Shown one piece after another: positions 22,498 through 34,579 of a stretch of DNA of 64,000 bases. The position numbers were made by a program, and so were the translations under genes. Source of the DNA: Utricularia gibba (Eukaryota; Streptophyta; Magnoliopsida; Lamiales; Lentibulariaceae). Location: the NCBI GenBank assembly GCA_002189035.1, contig NEEC01000013.1, positions 558,001-622,000 of the forward strand, written 5' to 3'. Each line of letters opens with the position of its first letter. Position 1 is the first letter of the stretch. The notes below the pieces were generated by a model. It saw only the letters and a list, made by a program, of their open reading frames with translations, made no database searches and was not told the DNA's origin.

Positions 22498-22505
22498 TAT
22501 AAATA
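22498..22505 (+). promoter_or_regulatory. TATA box of the left MULE gene
   Basis: TATAAATA, 237 bp inside the left end, reading toward the mobile-domain gene. The right-end gene has the same octamer at 30049-30056 on the minus strand. Confidence 0.65.
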
Positions 22506-23278
22506 CCCATCAATCATTCTTAAATATCATTTGAGAAATCGGGAGAAATCTAGTTTTGTTGGAGGAGAATTGATGTTAGTAATTTTTTATTTTTAAAATA
22601 TTCTATTTGAATTTTTAATTATATTAATTTGCATGTTGTTAATGTATATTTTAACATTTTTTTGAGTATATTTTTCGAAAGTTAGTTAAATAATTCATTA
22701 GATATATTTAAGTTTGGTTTTTTGAAATATATTTTTGTATTTATTTTTTATGATATGTTTATTTAAAAACATCATTTTTTAAATTGAATTAGTTTACATA
22801 ATTCATTAAATATATTTATGTTTGATATTTTTTAAAATATTTTTAAATTTATTCATGTGTGTATTTTGAGTGTTAAACTTGTTTAATTATATTGGTTTTT
22901 AATATGATCATATGTTTTTTCAAGTGTTAGTCAAATCAAGATTTTTTATTAAATTTGAATGCTAAAAAATTTGGAATAAACCTTATTAATGAGGATAAAT
23001 AATCATATTTTTTTAATTGGATTATGTTATTTATTTAATTAATTTTAATATAATATTCTAATTAATTTTTTTTATGATAGTTTATTTGACATTCACATTA
23101 TTAATGTATATTTGGGTTCTTTTTTATGAAAATATTATGCTCCTTATTTAACACAATTTTCAGATATTATATTTATATAACATCTGTTATTTTTATTTTT
23201 TAATTTCACATATGTATGTATTTTTTCATTATATATATGAAATATTTGTCTAATTTACTGTATTATGATTTTAGGTTT
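22506..23278 (+). other. AT-rich leader or intron of the MULE left gene
   Basis: Very AT-rich with no coding signal, between the TATA box and the first mobile-domain codons. It probably holds a long 5' intron, ending at an AG just before 23276. Confidence 0.45.
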
Positions 23279-25541
23279 ATGGATTCTCAAAATGCACCAT
23301 TGGATTCTAGCTTATTGTATTTATAAGATCATCATATTTTCAGTCGCATTTTAAGTTGTAAAAATTTGAATAATATTTTTACATTTACATTGGAATCTTA
23401 TTTTACATGATCTCTACTCTAGTTGCCAAAATTCTTGATCTTTAGGGATTTTATGGAGTTTTAAAAACATATCGAATTTTATATGACTACCACTTACTTA
23501 CACCATTGATAGAAAGATGATGGCCTGAAACCAAAACATTTCACCTTGTTTGTGGAGAGGTAATATACTCCTTTATACAAATGTTGTTCTTAAATAGTTC
23601 ATTATATCCAATTTTCTTTATAGGTTACAATAACTCTACAAGATATATTTGTTATTTGGGGTTTTTGAGTGAATGGTCTTCCCATTTAATACAAGAGGAC
23701 ATCCAGAAATCAGAATGAGTGGCTTGAATTTCTTGAAAGTAGATTTGGGTGAATAGTAGCACAACTTCAAAACACAACAAAATTCTTACTTTCAAAATTT
23801 AAAGATTATGTTGAGGAGTTTGGGAAGACAATTGGTCTCAATTTAGAGCAGCTTGATATAATGTGATAATTCTCCAATTCTTTGTTTGATTTTTAAGTTA
23901 TCACTAATTCTATTGATTGTAAGTATACTTGTTGTATTGTTGCTTTGATCGCATGTAGTGCTTTTTTCCCTAATACGAAAGGGAGTGAAGGTCACCTTGA
24001 CTATATGGATTTATTCACTAATGATGAAGAAACTAAACAACTTAGTTGAGGTTTAGCTGTTTTGGCTTATCTTTATTGTACGCTAAGTGAGGGATCCATC
24101 TATGGAAGATGGACTTTAGGTGGACCTATGCGACTTTTACAGGTTTTTTAAAATTTTCATAGACATTTTTTTAATTCTTCAAAATATAAAAGACTGTTTT
24201 TTAGATATGGGCTTTGGGCCAAATCCGGACTTTATCACTTAGTGTACATATGCCGATTTATGGTACATCATATGATCCAGAATGCCACATGATTTATGGT
24301 TGGAGGTGAACAATTTATGATTATTTTAAACATAAATATCTTTTTTGTAATAATTGATGTTTTTTAGTGAAGGTAAGTTACATATATGGAATGAACAACT
24401 ACGTCTCACAATCAACTATTTTTTTTCAAAGATAGTCTATACTTTATTGGACACGACAAGGTGAAAATCAAACTAAATAACTTTTTAATGTATATTTCTG
24501 ATTTTTTTATTTTCAGTTTATTTGGCAGCTATATTCGAATAAAAAATTTCAAGTTGTTGAAGAAGATTCCCGTAAAATTTGGACATATTGTGGGCCTTTG
24601 CTCTTTTTTTGAATATTTGAACATCACAATGTGTACAAAGTGACACGTTAGTATTGATTACCATTGTGCATTCCACCAAATCCAATCGATCCTCCACCAA
24701 AACATTGGACTTTTAAAGTTCAACATTGGGAATCAAGAAATGATCACTATTTTGAGACTTGGAATGCAAGGATGGAGAACCACTATCAGTCCCCGGATTC
24801 TATAGCAAGTGAGAAAGAATATTATGAGTGATATGAAAGAGTCTTAATAAGATTTCTTGGAATAATGCCGGCAAATTTCAGTAAAAGTTGGTTAGGAGGA
24901 GTTGTACAACCTCTTGCATATGCGGTAATAGTATAATTTTATATCTACTTTTTAAATTTTCAAGAGTCTTATATAATTGATTTGGTTAGTAATATTTTTT
25001 TCTTACATTTCATCATGTAGGCATCTCAATTTGATAACATGGCCAACATGTCCTCTACTGATTTGACTATGATGAGAGATTTAGCTAAGATTGCCTCCCA
25101 TAGAGTTCAAAACTATTTATTTGGTAGATCATATTGGTTTTTGATGCATGTAGAGCCTCATCCGGGAGAATCCTGTCCAATTAGTCATCCAGACAACCCT
25201 TCTGTTTCATGATATCCATCACAGGATTATTTGCTGGCTTCGCAGTTTTTTAGTAATTTGATGCCGACATATCCAACTCAGAAGAGATTTGGTCCACAAT
25301 TTACCCTCCATTACGTGCATCCACGCCCAACACAATGGAGTACACCTTATGAATTTCAGACACCACCTTACGTTGGTAGCATGAATATGGGTTTTCTTCG
25401 ATGGTGGGAAGACCTTCTCCATGGTTATATGGGAATTCTACAACTCCAATTGTACCTACAAGGCCTAATCTAATGGTATCTTCATCGAGCATTTGTATTA
25501 CGCAAAATAGATATGATGAAGAGGAGGATGAAAACAACTAG
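23279..25541 (+). pseudogene. Plant mobile domain (PMD) protein, decayed
   Basis: The opening ATG (23279) reads MDSQNAPLDSSLLYL then a stop. PMD-type blocks follow in order: LTPLIERWWPETKTFHLVCG (23500), VTITLQDIFVIWGL (23625), GLAVLAYLYCTLSEGSIYG (24048), IWALGQIRTLSLS (24210), KIWTYCGPLLFFEY (24570), PPNPIDPPPKHWTFKVQHWE (24680), FLGIMPANFSKSWLGG (24855), SSTDLTMMRDLAKIASHRVQ (25055), and an acidic tail RYDEEEDENN (25510-25541). GT...AG introns are visible at about 23560-23625, 24145-24195 and 24926-25020. There are several in-frame stops, for example a Trp-to-stop at about 24830, and frame changes. PMD proteins occur both as host genes (MAIN/MAIL type) and inside transposons. Here the gene starts inside a MULE terminal repeat, so it is transposon-borne. 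Its role in transposition is unknown. Confidence 0.8.
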
Positions 25542-26130
25542 CACTTGACTTTTGTTTATTTTTGTATTGGTGCGTTTTGAACATTTGTTGTTTGTTCATA
25601 CATTTTTCTATTATAAGTGACTGCGAATCTGAAGATTTGGTAAACATGACTTTTGTAACCTTATTGTGTTACCTTTCATACTTAAAAAGAATGTTTGGAT
25701 TTGTAGCTAGGAGTAGAAAGTTGTGCACTTTTTCCTAAAATTGCTCAAACTACCTTTGTTACCCAGAAATAGTTTTCGGAGTCCAACTTTAAAAATTTGT
25801 AACTTAATCTTGAATGATTGGATTTACATTATTCTTAATTCTTTAAGTAGATCTATTGCTTACCTTTCAAATGAATCTTTTACATGAATCTAGTTTCAAG
25901 ATTTTTAGCTAAGTTTAAGGCTTCTAAAATATATTTAGTTTAAGCAACTGTAGAATTGTTTTTATGCATACTATGTAAAATATGTGTGATGTGAATTAGG
26001 AAAATGAAAAAAGTTTTGAAAGTATGGTTTGAGTCATGACATAAATAGTACTTAATATATTAAGGAATAAGAATATTTATTAAAGAACAATATTTTATTT
26101 ATTCAATAGTTACTTAGAGTAAAAAACCAA
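25542..26130. other. MULE intergenic region between the convergent genes
   Basis: No coding signal. It corresponds to the spacer where the two convergent genes terminate. Confidence 0.5.
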
Positions 26131-27136
26131 AATCATTAACATAAATACAATACATCAGTCATCCATTTCATTTGAAATTCTAGTACCATGATAATGACCT
26201 CTTCCATGTTTATCACAATGTTTATCACAATGTTTATCATGATACAAGTACCAAATTGCTTGATGCTATTTTTCTTCTTGACATAAATCTTGTAATACCT
26301 TATCAGTATACTACATCCACAATAAATCAAAAGTCGATTCACAAATGACCATTTGGTTTAATAGCATTCGGCACCTTTTCCCACATTTTAGAACATGAGA
26401 CAAGGAAGTTGGTGACTTACCATTTTCCATATGTGCATGTTTGTGATTGTAAATCAACTATTTTTTGATTTCTTTTTGTGCATTTTTTCAAAACAACATA
26501 AACAAAGCCAACAAGATGATCAAGATCCCAATAGTATAACTGAAATTGCCCTACTTTTTATTGTTGTTTCTGAAACCATGCATTTATCTTGTCTATGAAA
26601 TCTGGTTTATTATCAAATACATTAAGCATGAATCATTTATGAATTTCAATACAAAATAATTTGCAATAACATACCTCTCTATTATCATTGAAATGAGTAA
26701 TCTCTTGATGCCTTGTAATAAACATTGTTTGTGTCCAATAGAAAGTAGAATCCACAATGCTGGAAATTGGATATCTTCGTATTTTTTTAAAAACTCCATT
26801 CATGCATTCTACCTGATTTGTAGTCAAATATATGTGACACTTGCCATTTTCAAATGCAAGCGTCCATTTTTTAGTATTATTCAAAATCTCAGGATAATTT
26901 AGCCATTGTGTTGCCGCGTGATGAATAAAGATTTCCTCCATGTATCCTTGGAATTTTACCTTATTTAGTGTAGCACCAGCCGCATATAAATGTTATTTGA
27001 AGTCCTTTTTTACAGACTTGTAAAAATTGGAAACAAAATGTCAAAGTCATCAACAAAGAATAAGTATGCCATTTGTAAATGCTTGCATAGAGCTAATAGT
27101 AGCCAATATACCAGCATGACGATCTGAGATGATTGT

Positions 27137-27827
27137 TGATAACACATATTTTTGAGTGACTCAATGTAGGAATTTACTCATGTTGTGCTACAAAAATTAT
27201 GCTTTATTGCCTAATTTTATATTTTTGCACATAAGTACCGTAGTAGTGTCAATTTACCGTAGTACCGTAATAGTTGCTTTCTGGTATTTGAGTGTGAAAT
27301 GAGCACATTGTGGATGATGTTTTTTTTTCCACTTTTTTTTACCTTAAGCATGAGTGGCTAAGTACTTAGGGGGGTGCCTTGGGGTAAAAAGGGGAGAAAC
27401 ATGTTAATCAACCTTTAGATCTAAACAACCATGAGTCGCGCCACTTCATTAACAAACCAGGATAGATCAAAGAGGGGGAATTAGTGAAACCCAACTTAAC
27501 AACCCTAATTAGAGGTAGACCAAAGATTAGGGGAAAAAACAAGAATTCGGGTAGACCTAGATCTTGTGAGTTAGTTGTATGATATGTGGTTTGTATGAGT
27601 TTGTTTAGTGATAAGCATACATCCCCTAGGAGTTCCAAGGCATCACCCATTCCATTCTAGAAACAACCGAGCTCCAGAACTTATTACTTTTCTTTACTGT
27701 ATTTCGTTTTAGTTCTGCCTTAATTTGCATTTAAGTCATAATTGTATTATGTTTTAATGTGTATTAGGTTATAAATTTATTTGATAGGAAAATTTGCATT
27801 TAACGACATTGCAAAATTTTTCGTTTA
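27137..27827 (+). mobile_element. Solo LTR, Athila-type short variant, inside the MULE transposase
   Basis: Starts TGATAACACATATTTTTGAG and runs to TTTTTCGTTTA, where the final TCA is lost. No target duplication is visible, and transposase codons that should flank it are missing, so the right junction suffered a deletion. Confidence 0.8.
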
Positions 27828-28049
27828 GGTACTATATGTTCACCTGAATCGTAACAAACAACAATTAACAATTTATGATCATACCTGTACATAAAATTAT
27901 AAATTAAAGATAATAAAATATATAAATCGAAATTCTAAAATTAAAAAACATTACCTTGCATAAAAATATATTGCATCAATAGAAATCACTAGAGTACATA
28001 GTTGATATGCATCAAGTCAAGGCTTAAATTCTATAAGATATGATATTCG

Positions 28050-29684
28050 AAAAAAAAAGATGAAGAAAAGAAAAAGTGGGTTGCAACTTTGATTTTAAGT
28101 GACTTTGGAGGGATCAATTCTATAAGATATGATCTTCGAAAACACTCCTCAAGAGGAATCTACTCATGCATACTTGAGTGATGAAATGACATGCACACTT
28201 ACACTTCTGTAGCTCATGCATCGAAATTTACTCTCAGTTTTTATGTTCATCACTGATGCTGAAGGAATCAGTTTTTTGCTAGTCCTAGGTAGGACTCGGG
28301 GACAAGTCTAATGTCGTTGTAGCATAGTATGATAGCACACAAATTTTCATGTTTTAGGATAGCAAAATCACAAATTTTTAATTATGTTTAGTTGTTAATT
28401 TTATAGTTTTAAGTATTTTTATATGATTAGAGAAAATGTGATTTTTGGTGTATTAGTGGGCTAATTCAAAGGATTTAGCCCACCCCATGTTCTAATCGGA
28501 TTTTGAGTCTAGCAGCAACTCAAAAATCATTAAAAAGTCAAGGATTTCGTGCAAGTCATCGTGCAGTAGGGAGCAATGAGTACACTATCATGGCGGCAGT
28601 CTGAAATTAAGGGGCAGAAGCAGTAGAGTTGTCAGAGATTGAACTTGCCATGGGAATTGAGAGGCGAGAGAAAGATGAGGAGAGAGAATCGCAAAAAGAG
28701 TGGGAGCTTCAATAGTTTGCAGAACACACATGAGGAGGTTTCTCCTCCAACTCAAACATGAAGAATACTAAAGGAGAAGGAGAAGGAGCTTCAATAGAAG
28801 GAGAAGAACCTCCAACCTGAAGGAAGAAGATCAAGACTTAGTCCAACGCTACTATTCCGGCCTGTGAACAGTAGTCTATGGAAACCAAAGCTATCACTTC
28901 TTTACTTTCGTTTGTTGACATTTTAAGTTTTTGCAACCAACTCCTTCACGATGTTTTTGACATTTTCGTTGTTTCATATTAATGTTATCATATTTTACCT
29001 TAAAAGTATGAGTAGCTAGAACCTTAAAGATGTCTTAAGGTGAAACATGGTGATGTGGATCTAGGATTCATGAAAAAAATTCATCATTGTTTCTTAGCTC
29101 TTGTTTTTATCATTCCATGGGTAGACCTAAGGAAGGGAACAAGTAGCTTAACAACTAAGATGCTTGATTTAGAGATAAACCAACAAATCAAGATGGGTGC
29201 AGTAGGTGTTGGTCCGGGGTAGAACCAATAAAATCAGGTAGACTTAGTTCTATATGCTCTACATGCGGGTAGACCTAATTGCAATGGTAGTGATAATAAT
29301 GAGGACTAGCTTAATCGAAAATATGATGAATGACTTGGATAGATTTAGTTTATTTTAAGTTGTGAGTGTACGAATATGGTAAATTAAATTAGGCATTTTA
29401 GTACCACACCACCTACAGACCCTTAAGGCATCTTAGTATTACTCTGAATTAGAACCAGTATTTGTTACCTTTAGCGTTGAGATTCGATATTGTTTACTGA
29501 CCTTGTTTACTGAACTTGTTTACCACTCTTGGCCCGAGCTTAAACTAAGACTCACTGTTATTCTGAATTGTGCATTTGCTGAGACACTAAACAAGCACAA
29601 GCTCCTTGTGATCGACACCGACATCCACTATACAAGTTTTCTAAATTTGTATTTTGTGTAGATTAGGGGTTATAAATTAATTTG
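28050..29684 (+). mobile_element. Athila-type LTR, long variant, inside the MULE transposase
   Basis: An inverted relative of 20-1610 across most of its length, ending in GGTTATAAATTAATTTGA where similarity stops. MULE transposase coding lies on both sides. A 'TTCTATAAGATATGAT-TTCGAA' block is duplicated at 28028 and 28118. Plus-strand open frames inside (such as 29040-29222) are not genes. Confidence 0.75.
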
Positions 29685-30048
29685 AGCAAAGTAGTATTTC
29701 AGCATCAAATGCATTTATTTACTTTTGCTCACACAAAACTGCAAATGATTCTTAATATGAATGATGAACACAAAAATAAGCTTTTTCTTTGGATTTAAAT
29801 CCCAATCCAACTTCTAAGATAGGATTATCAAGATCGTAGCTCATATAAATACATCTGATTGCAAATTCATTTGCAATTATTGATTCTCCACTCTTAAATA
29901 ATATAGCTAACCTTTCAGATATATCTCCTGTAAATTTATATATCAAACTTGCTGCATGCAAAACATACTTGTACAATGGCACACTATTGGATGCCATTGT
30001 GATATCAAATGAAAGGGGTGAATAAGTCAGGATATGAATACAATCCTC

Positions 30049-30056
30049 TATTTATA
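30049..30056 (-). promoter_or_regulatory. TATA box of the MULE transposase gene
   Basis: TATAAATA on the minus strand, about 52 bp upstream of the transposase ATG (29997) and inside the right terminal region. Confidence 0.7.
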
Positions 30057-30149
30057 ATTCTTTTATAGAATTATTTATTTACTTTCACATTCACGAGATA
30101 CATTTAAAATTAATGACAACCCATATTTTCATGTCCATAAGGCATGATT

Positions 30150-30334
30150 TTCTAAAAGATTCATCTCCCTTTCTTGTATTTTCAACTATCTTCTCGAAAA
30201 ATCTTGATGATTGGTCGAGACTATCTGACATTCTCAACCCGTCATCAAGATTGTTCATCATCTCGATGACTGGTCGAAAATGAAACCAATTTCACTCATT
30301 AATTGTAAAAGTAGCCTACATTTCGGTTTTCTCC
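30150..30334 (-). repeat. MULE right terminal inverted repeat
   Basis: Complement of the left end, closest over 30285-30334. Followed by the target duplication ATTCATAGAT. Confidence 0.8.
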
Positions 30335-30559
30335 ATTCATAGATCTGGGGTAGGATTAATATGGATGTTGAAAATAGTGCCACATTGGAAAATGAGAAGT
30401 ATAACTGGACAAGATATTTTATGTGAAAAGGGGACTTTTTGAACATAGAGAAAAAATCTAAAAGAACATAGAAAACTTCAAAGATGAAGCAAGAAGAACA
30501 AGTTTTCAAGGAGAACCAACTTCATGCTTGAAAGTAAGTGATTGCACAACTTAGAAACT

Positions 30560-31072
30560 TAATTCAGAGGTTGAACAAAGAGTTCAAATGAGCAGGTTAG
30601 GCGTTATTTTCAAATAGAATCAATAGAAACGAGTAGACCTAGTTCTATTTATTTCATAAATTAATATACAGATGCATGACATGAGTAAAGAAACTAGAGA
30701 ATATTGTGACTGAAAATGTAACAAACAACCCAGATAGACTTAGATTGTTTGAAATTATGTAGTGTGAAAGGATGGAATTTCATCACCATTCTACCAGAGT
30801 ACTGCATTACATTTCTCTTTGTGCAAAACTTTGAATTTATTTACTTTCTGCAATGTTATTTGATCTAAATTACTTGTTTCATGTGACAATGCTAGTTTGA
30901 CCTAGAACTAAAAGTACAATTATTTTGTGATCTTGTACTTGATAAAACACATAGTAAACACTTGGTCCTTGTGATCAATCCTCAAACCTACTATACAAAT
31001 TTGTACTGAATTTTTTTTGTGAAGAATAAAAATTATAAATTTATTTGATACGAAAGATTATTTATTTGGCAA
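30560..31072 (+). mobile_element. 3' part of an Athila-type LTR
   Basis: Shares 'CTTGTGATCAATCCTCAAACC', 'CTATACAAATTTGTA' and 'TTATAAATTTATTTGATACG' with the 3' halves of 28050-29684 and 20-1610. The final CGTTTATCA is missing, and it runs directly into LINE sequence. Confidence 0.6.
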
Positions 31073-31640
31073 CAATAAGCATTTTTGAGGAAACAGTACA
31101 AATACTCTTTGATTAATATCAATCTCATAATCCACTCATCATGGCAGATCAATCCACTGATTTCTTTTTTTATGCTTCTCCTTCTCATTAAAGAATGAAA
31201 ATACTTAAGTTCCCATCTCCTTCTATATGCCATTTTAATTTCACTTGTTGACAGTACATGTTTGCTTGATGTCTCATTAATCTCCATACTTCTCTCTAGT
31301 TTTCCATCTTAAATTCTTGCTCTTTATAGTTTAGCTCTGTTGATTCTACAGCAGCATTTCACTTGGTTATTTACTCCCAATTGTTTCCCAATATCTCTAA
31401 AAACTTTCTTGTTCCATTCCTTCAACTTATCTATAACGAATTTCATTTTTTCTTTCAATGTGTAACATGCTGCTCCTTCCACCTCGGCACCATTCCATGA
31501 TTCCTGAATGAATTTCTAAATCTCTATTAATTAAAAAATTTAAAGGGTCATGGTCCGAAATCTCTATTTTCTAATCTCAATATGATGAGACAATGATTGG
31601 ACAAATATCCTTTGAACTCATTGATGAATGAAAAATTTAA
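31073..31640 (-). pseudogene. L1-type LINE, segment between endonuclease and RT
   Basis: The minus strand reads LIILRLENRDFGP (about 31600), SWNGAEVEGAACYTLKEKM with FVIDKLKEWNKKVF (31500-31400), and RRWELKYFHSLMRRRSIKKE followed by ISGLICHDEW (31230-31130). These are the standard post-endonuclease blocks of plant L1 elements (LENRDWGPRPF, EGWAGF.LKEKL, TKFFHS..). Stops and frameshifts are present. Confidence 0.75.
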
Positions 31641-32812
31641 AAGGTGTCAACGACTTAAAGTTTTCTTCATCAAAAGTAATTTATAAATTGAATAAATAAT
31701 TAATATCTGAGAAAACATGGAATCATTGTAGTAATAGTAAATTTAAGTTGATCCGCAGAGAACAAATTGTTTTTACTTGCTAGTCTTTTGTGCAAGTAGC
31801 ATCAAACAAGGTTTTTTGTTTGGAAGTGAGTTTCTACTTTAATTAAAATTTATAAAATTCATCTACTAGATTCTAATATGAAAGCATCGAATAAATATGT
31901 AAACTGGTATTTCTAGAAATTAAAAATAAACATTACACTTAATTCGAGATTAAAGTAAACATGATCAGATTAAACTTCATCTTCATCTTTTTGGGTTCAT
32001 GTGAAAATGGTAATAGAAATAACTAAAAAAACATGTTCAGCTGTTGAGGGACTTCGAGCAAATTAAACATTCTAACAGAAAAGGTAACTAGCTAGATGGT
32101 TCTACAATTAAAATTTGGAAATGAAATTTCGTAGGAAAAAAAAGTTCGTTCAATGCTCTAGTTTTGATCTCGCTTGTGTGTCATCTTCTTCTCAAATTGC
32201 TGATCTTTGAGATTCACTCTTGATAATCTCAATCATTGTTGCAGTTTTAGATGTTAGAGGTTAGTTCTAGTGACATTAGAATTGTTCCTCCTTCAACTTC
32301 TTCTCCGAAAAACAATAAAATGTGTGGAATCCCACTTTAAAACAAATCTAGTTGAAGATATTCTTCACCCTCTCTCTACTTGATCTACTGACCCCTTGTT
32401 GTGTGTTCTGACCCCTTGTTCCTTCTTTTGCACTGCCTTTCTGATCCTCTAATGCATGCTGATGTTCAATTTCCATTCTACCCCCCTACTAATGATGACT
32501 TTGCAGATTGGTCAGATTACACGATTCAACGGTCTCAATTTAATCCTAAAATCACCCAGCCCTCATAGTAAAGAAAAAAATGACGCAAATCATGTTTTCA
32601 TAAATAACAATTTGTCTAATGTGAATTTTGACATTTTTTTCTATTCTAATTCACATAATTCTATTACTATATCATTGGAAATAGTATAATAAGATAAAAT
32701 TTGACACAAAGTCACTCATCCAAAGTTAATCGTTTCCATTCCACTGATAAATCCTTGGACATCACACATCTATCTATTCTACTCACTTGTGTTCCATTGA
32801 TATTATACCATG
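31641..32812. other. Non-coding insertion within the LINE
   Basis: Separates the endonuclease from the downstream LINE blocks by about 1.1 kb. No family was recognised and no terminal motif found. Confidence 0.35.
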
Positions 32813-33260
32813 TTAACTTTCTTCATTGGAGAGGTATTTTAGTGTACCTCTTTTAATAAAATTGTCAAAATCCTCCATCTCAACTCTATTGCCATAGTGC
32901 CCTCCTCTCTCACTCATATTTGCCACAATATTAAAGTCTTTCATCAAACACATATATCCACTCTCATTATCATGCAGTATCTGCAAGTCTTCCAAAAAAA
33001 TGTTTACTCTATTTGACCGGTTGTAGCATAACTGTTTTATTGTATAACAATTGAATTCCAATCCTTCCCACTTGCCTACAACTCTTACAAAACCAATTCC
33101 TTCAAAGACATCTTCCTTTACAATGTATTGTGGGTCCCAAATTGATATCAATCCCCCTAATTTAGTTCGGTTAGTTTTGAATGATACTCGACTCTTAATG
33201 TCTTTCATGAATTTAAAAATAACTTCTCTGTTATCTCCTCTAATTTCAATTCTTTAACTG
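32813..33260 (-). pseudogene. L1-type LINE endonuclease (APE/EEP) fragment
   Basis: The minus strand reads KLGGLISIWDPQYIVKEDVF, FVRVVGKWEGLEFNCYTI, CLMKDFNIVANMSERGGHYG and MEDFDNFIKRGTL. These match the core of the plant LINE endonuclease (GGLL.IWDP, WI.INVYAP, GDFN.VR...ER.G, FN.FI). The catalytic GDFN is changed to KDFN. 33261-33430 continues LINE-like sequence also found at 17249. Confidence 0.8.
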
Positions 33261-33430
33261 TTTTAACAATCCCTTTAAGTATTGTCTCTTTTCTACTATA
33301 ATTAAGCCTTGAATATTGATACTTATTAATTTCATTGATTTTTAGTTAGATTCCATTATCATTACTGCTATCGAACACCTAATTGCATTTACAATCCCAT
33401 CATGAACTTTGTCTCCTTAATTTGGTGGGC

Positions 33431-34560
33431 TGAAATTTTATAGTTGTCGACTATAGATATTGCAAATAGTTTTGTAGTAACACCTCAAAAAGAACCATTT
33501 CATGTCAACATAGAATGTTCATGTGAAATTTTAAATGGCAGATGGGAGATATAGTGATTTGCTTCTTACTCCAGTAAAAAGAAAAGAAAAGTTAGTTGAG
33601 CATGAATCCAAGGCATTAAGGAAGTGAACTTTGCAAGGAAAAGTTCAAAACTGGCTCGAGAGGGTGACATGGGATGCTGAAATTACAATAATTATGGAAC
33701 ATGTAAAAGAGTATGTATGGGATGTGATCATTGAAGGGACACATCGAACATCACTTAATCATGATAGGAAGAGAAATAAACCCTAGATGATGACAATGCC
33801 ACTGCATCCAGGTCTATAAAATGATCTTGTATGGTGCACTCAATGGAAGTAGCTTTTGAAGATCTAATTGCTTTCATAATTGTAGTAATTAAGACAACAA
33901 CAATTGATGGAAGTATGTCTAATGATGACTGAAACAGTTAGTTCATAATAACCAAAAAAATCTGTTTCCAACAAAAAAAATGACATGCTTTTTAATCATC
34001 TATTGCACATCTTGCATACCCTACATTGTGCTACATCCCTTTTTCCAAGCGGCCGACATTATTGATTCTTTAGCAGCTGATTATATTTGAAATGCTTTTA
34101 TCTATAGAACCCATATTTAAAAAGTCACAAACTTTCTTCAAGGATAACATGATATAATAGAAAGATAAAGTAATGAAAAAGAAAAAAAACTTATAAAAAA
34201 AGGGTGCATGTGACATTCTAAAAAAAAAGGCTATCATCGCCAGAAGGCAGCTTACATATATAGAAGTATTGGCAAACAGGAGCTGCACTATGTCAATGAC
34301 CTCAAGTATAAGAGGTGCACACTATCAAAAGAATCCTTCATTTAAATTCTTGAGCATTTACTAGTGTCACTGCTAGAACGACATGATTCAAAAATTTCTA
34401 TGTTAGAATCTGTGAACAATAACTCTTAATGCACCATTGAGATGTTATCTGAAGAACATCATATCTTAGATATTCTCAGGCCACTCAAAATGCCTTTTGA
34501 CAAGTTGGGACAAAAGACATGAAAAGTCTTGATGAATCTGCCCCATAAGCTACAACAAAG
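33431..34560. other. No gene seen; probable 5' part of the copia element
   Basis: Contains short gag-like scraps upstream of the copia zinc knuckles but nothing I can assign. Minus-strand open frame 34070-34288 lacks a signature. Confidence 0.35.
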
Positions 34561-34579
34561 TCATTCCAAGGGAATTTAT

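Larger units (their letters stand above)
26130..29997 (-). pseudogene. MuDR-type transposase (mudrA-like), split by two LTR insertions
   Basis: The minus strand starts at an ATG (29997): MASNSVPLYK, with the MuDR N-terminal pattern LEVGLGFKSKEKAY then, one frame over, HIKNHLQFCV (to about 29700). After the insertion at 28050-29684 the catalytic domain resumes (28020-27840) with LVISIDAIYFYAR, a GT...AG intron, and YDHKLLIVVCYDSGEHIV. After the LTR at 27137-27827 it continues with TIISDRHAGI, YMEEIFIHHAATQWL, LTTNQVECMNGVFKKI and VDSTFYWTQT (27136-26640), then a mutated SWIM-type finger with CTYGKW (about 26430). The candidate catalytic triad is visible: Asp in ISID, Asp in ISDRHAG, Glu in NQVECMNG. 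Frameshifts and stops occur between blocks and about 35 codons around the LTR site are missing. Confidence 0.85.
22262..30334. mobile_element. MuDR-like MULE with two convergent genes, interrupted by two LTR insertions
   Basis: The left end (22262 on) and the complement of the right end (30334 back) match closely for about 49 bp (ACCGAAATRTAGRCTAC, then TTTTACAATTAAT) and more loosely for about 200 bp. Flanking 10-mers are ATACATAGAT (22252-22261) and ATTCATAGAT (30335-30344), 9 of 10 identical, as expected for a MULE target duplication. A plant-mobile-domain gene runs inward from the left end and a MuDR-type transposase runs inward from the right; their 3' ends face each other near 25.5-26.1 kb. 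Each has a TATAAATA box just inside the terminal repeat. This is the MuDR layout, with the mobile-domain gene in the mudrB position. LTRs at 27137-27827 and 28050-29684 lie within the transposase. Without them the element is about 5.7 kb. Confidence 0.85.

Noticed and set aside
22262-25541. Plant-mobile-domain gene as a host MAIN/MAIL gene
   Set aside because: It starts inside a MULE terminal repeat that has an inverted partner and flanking duplication, and it carries several stops.
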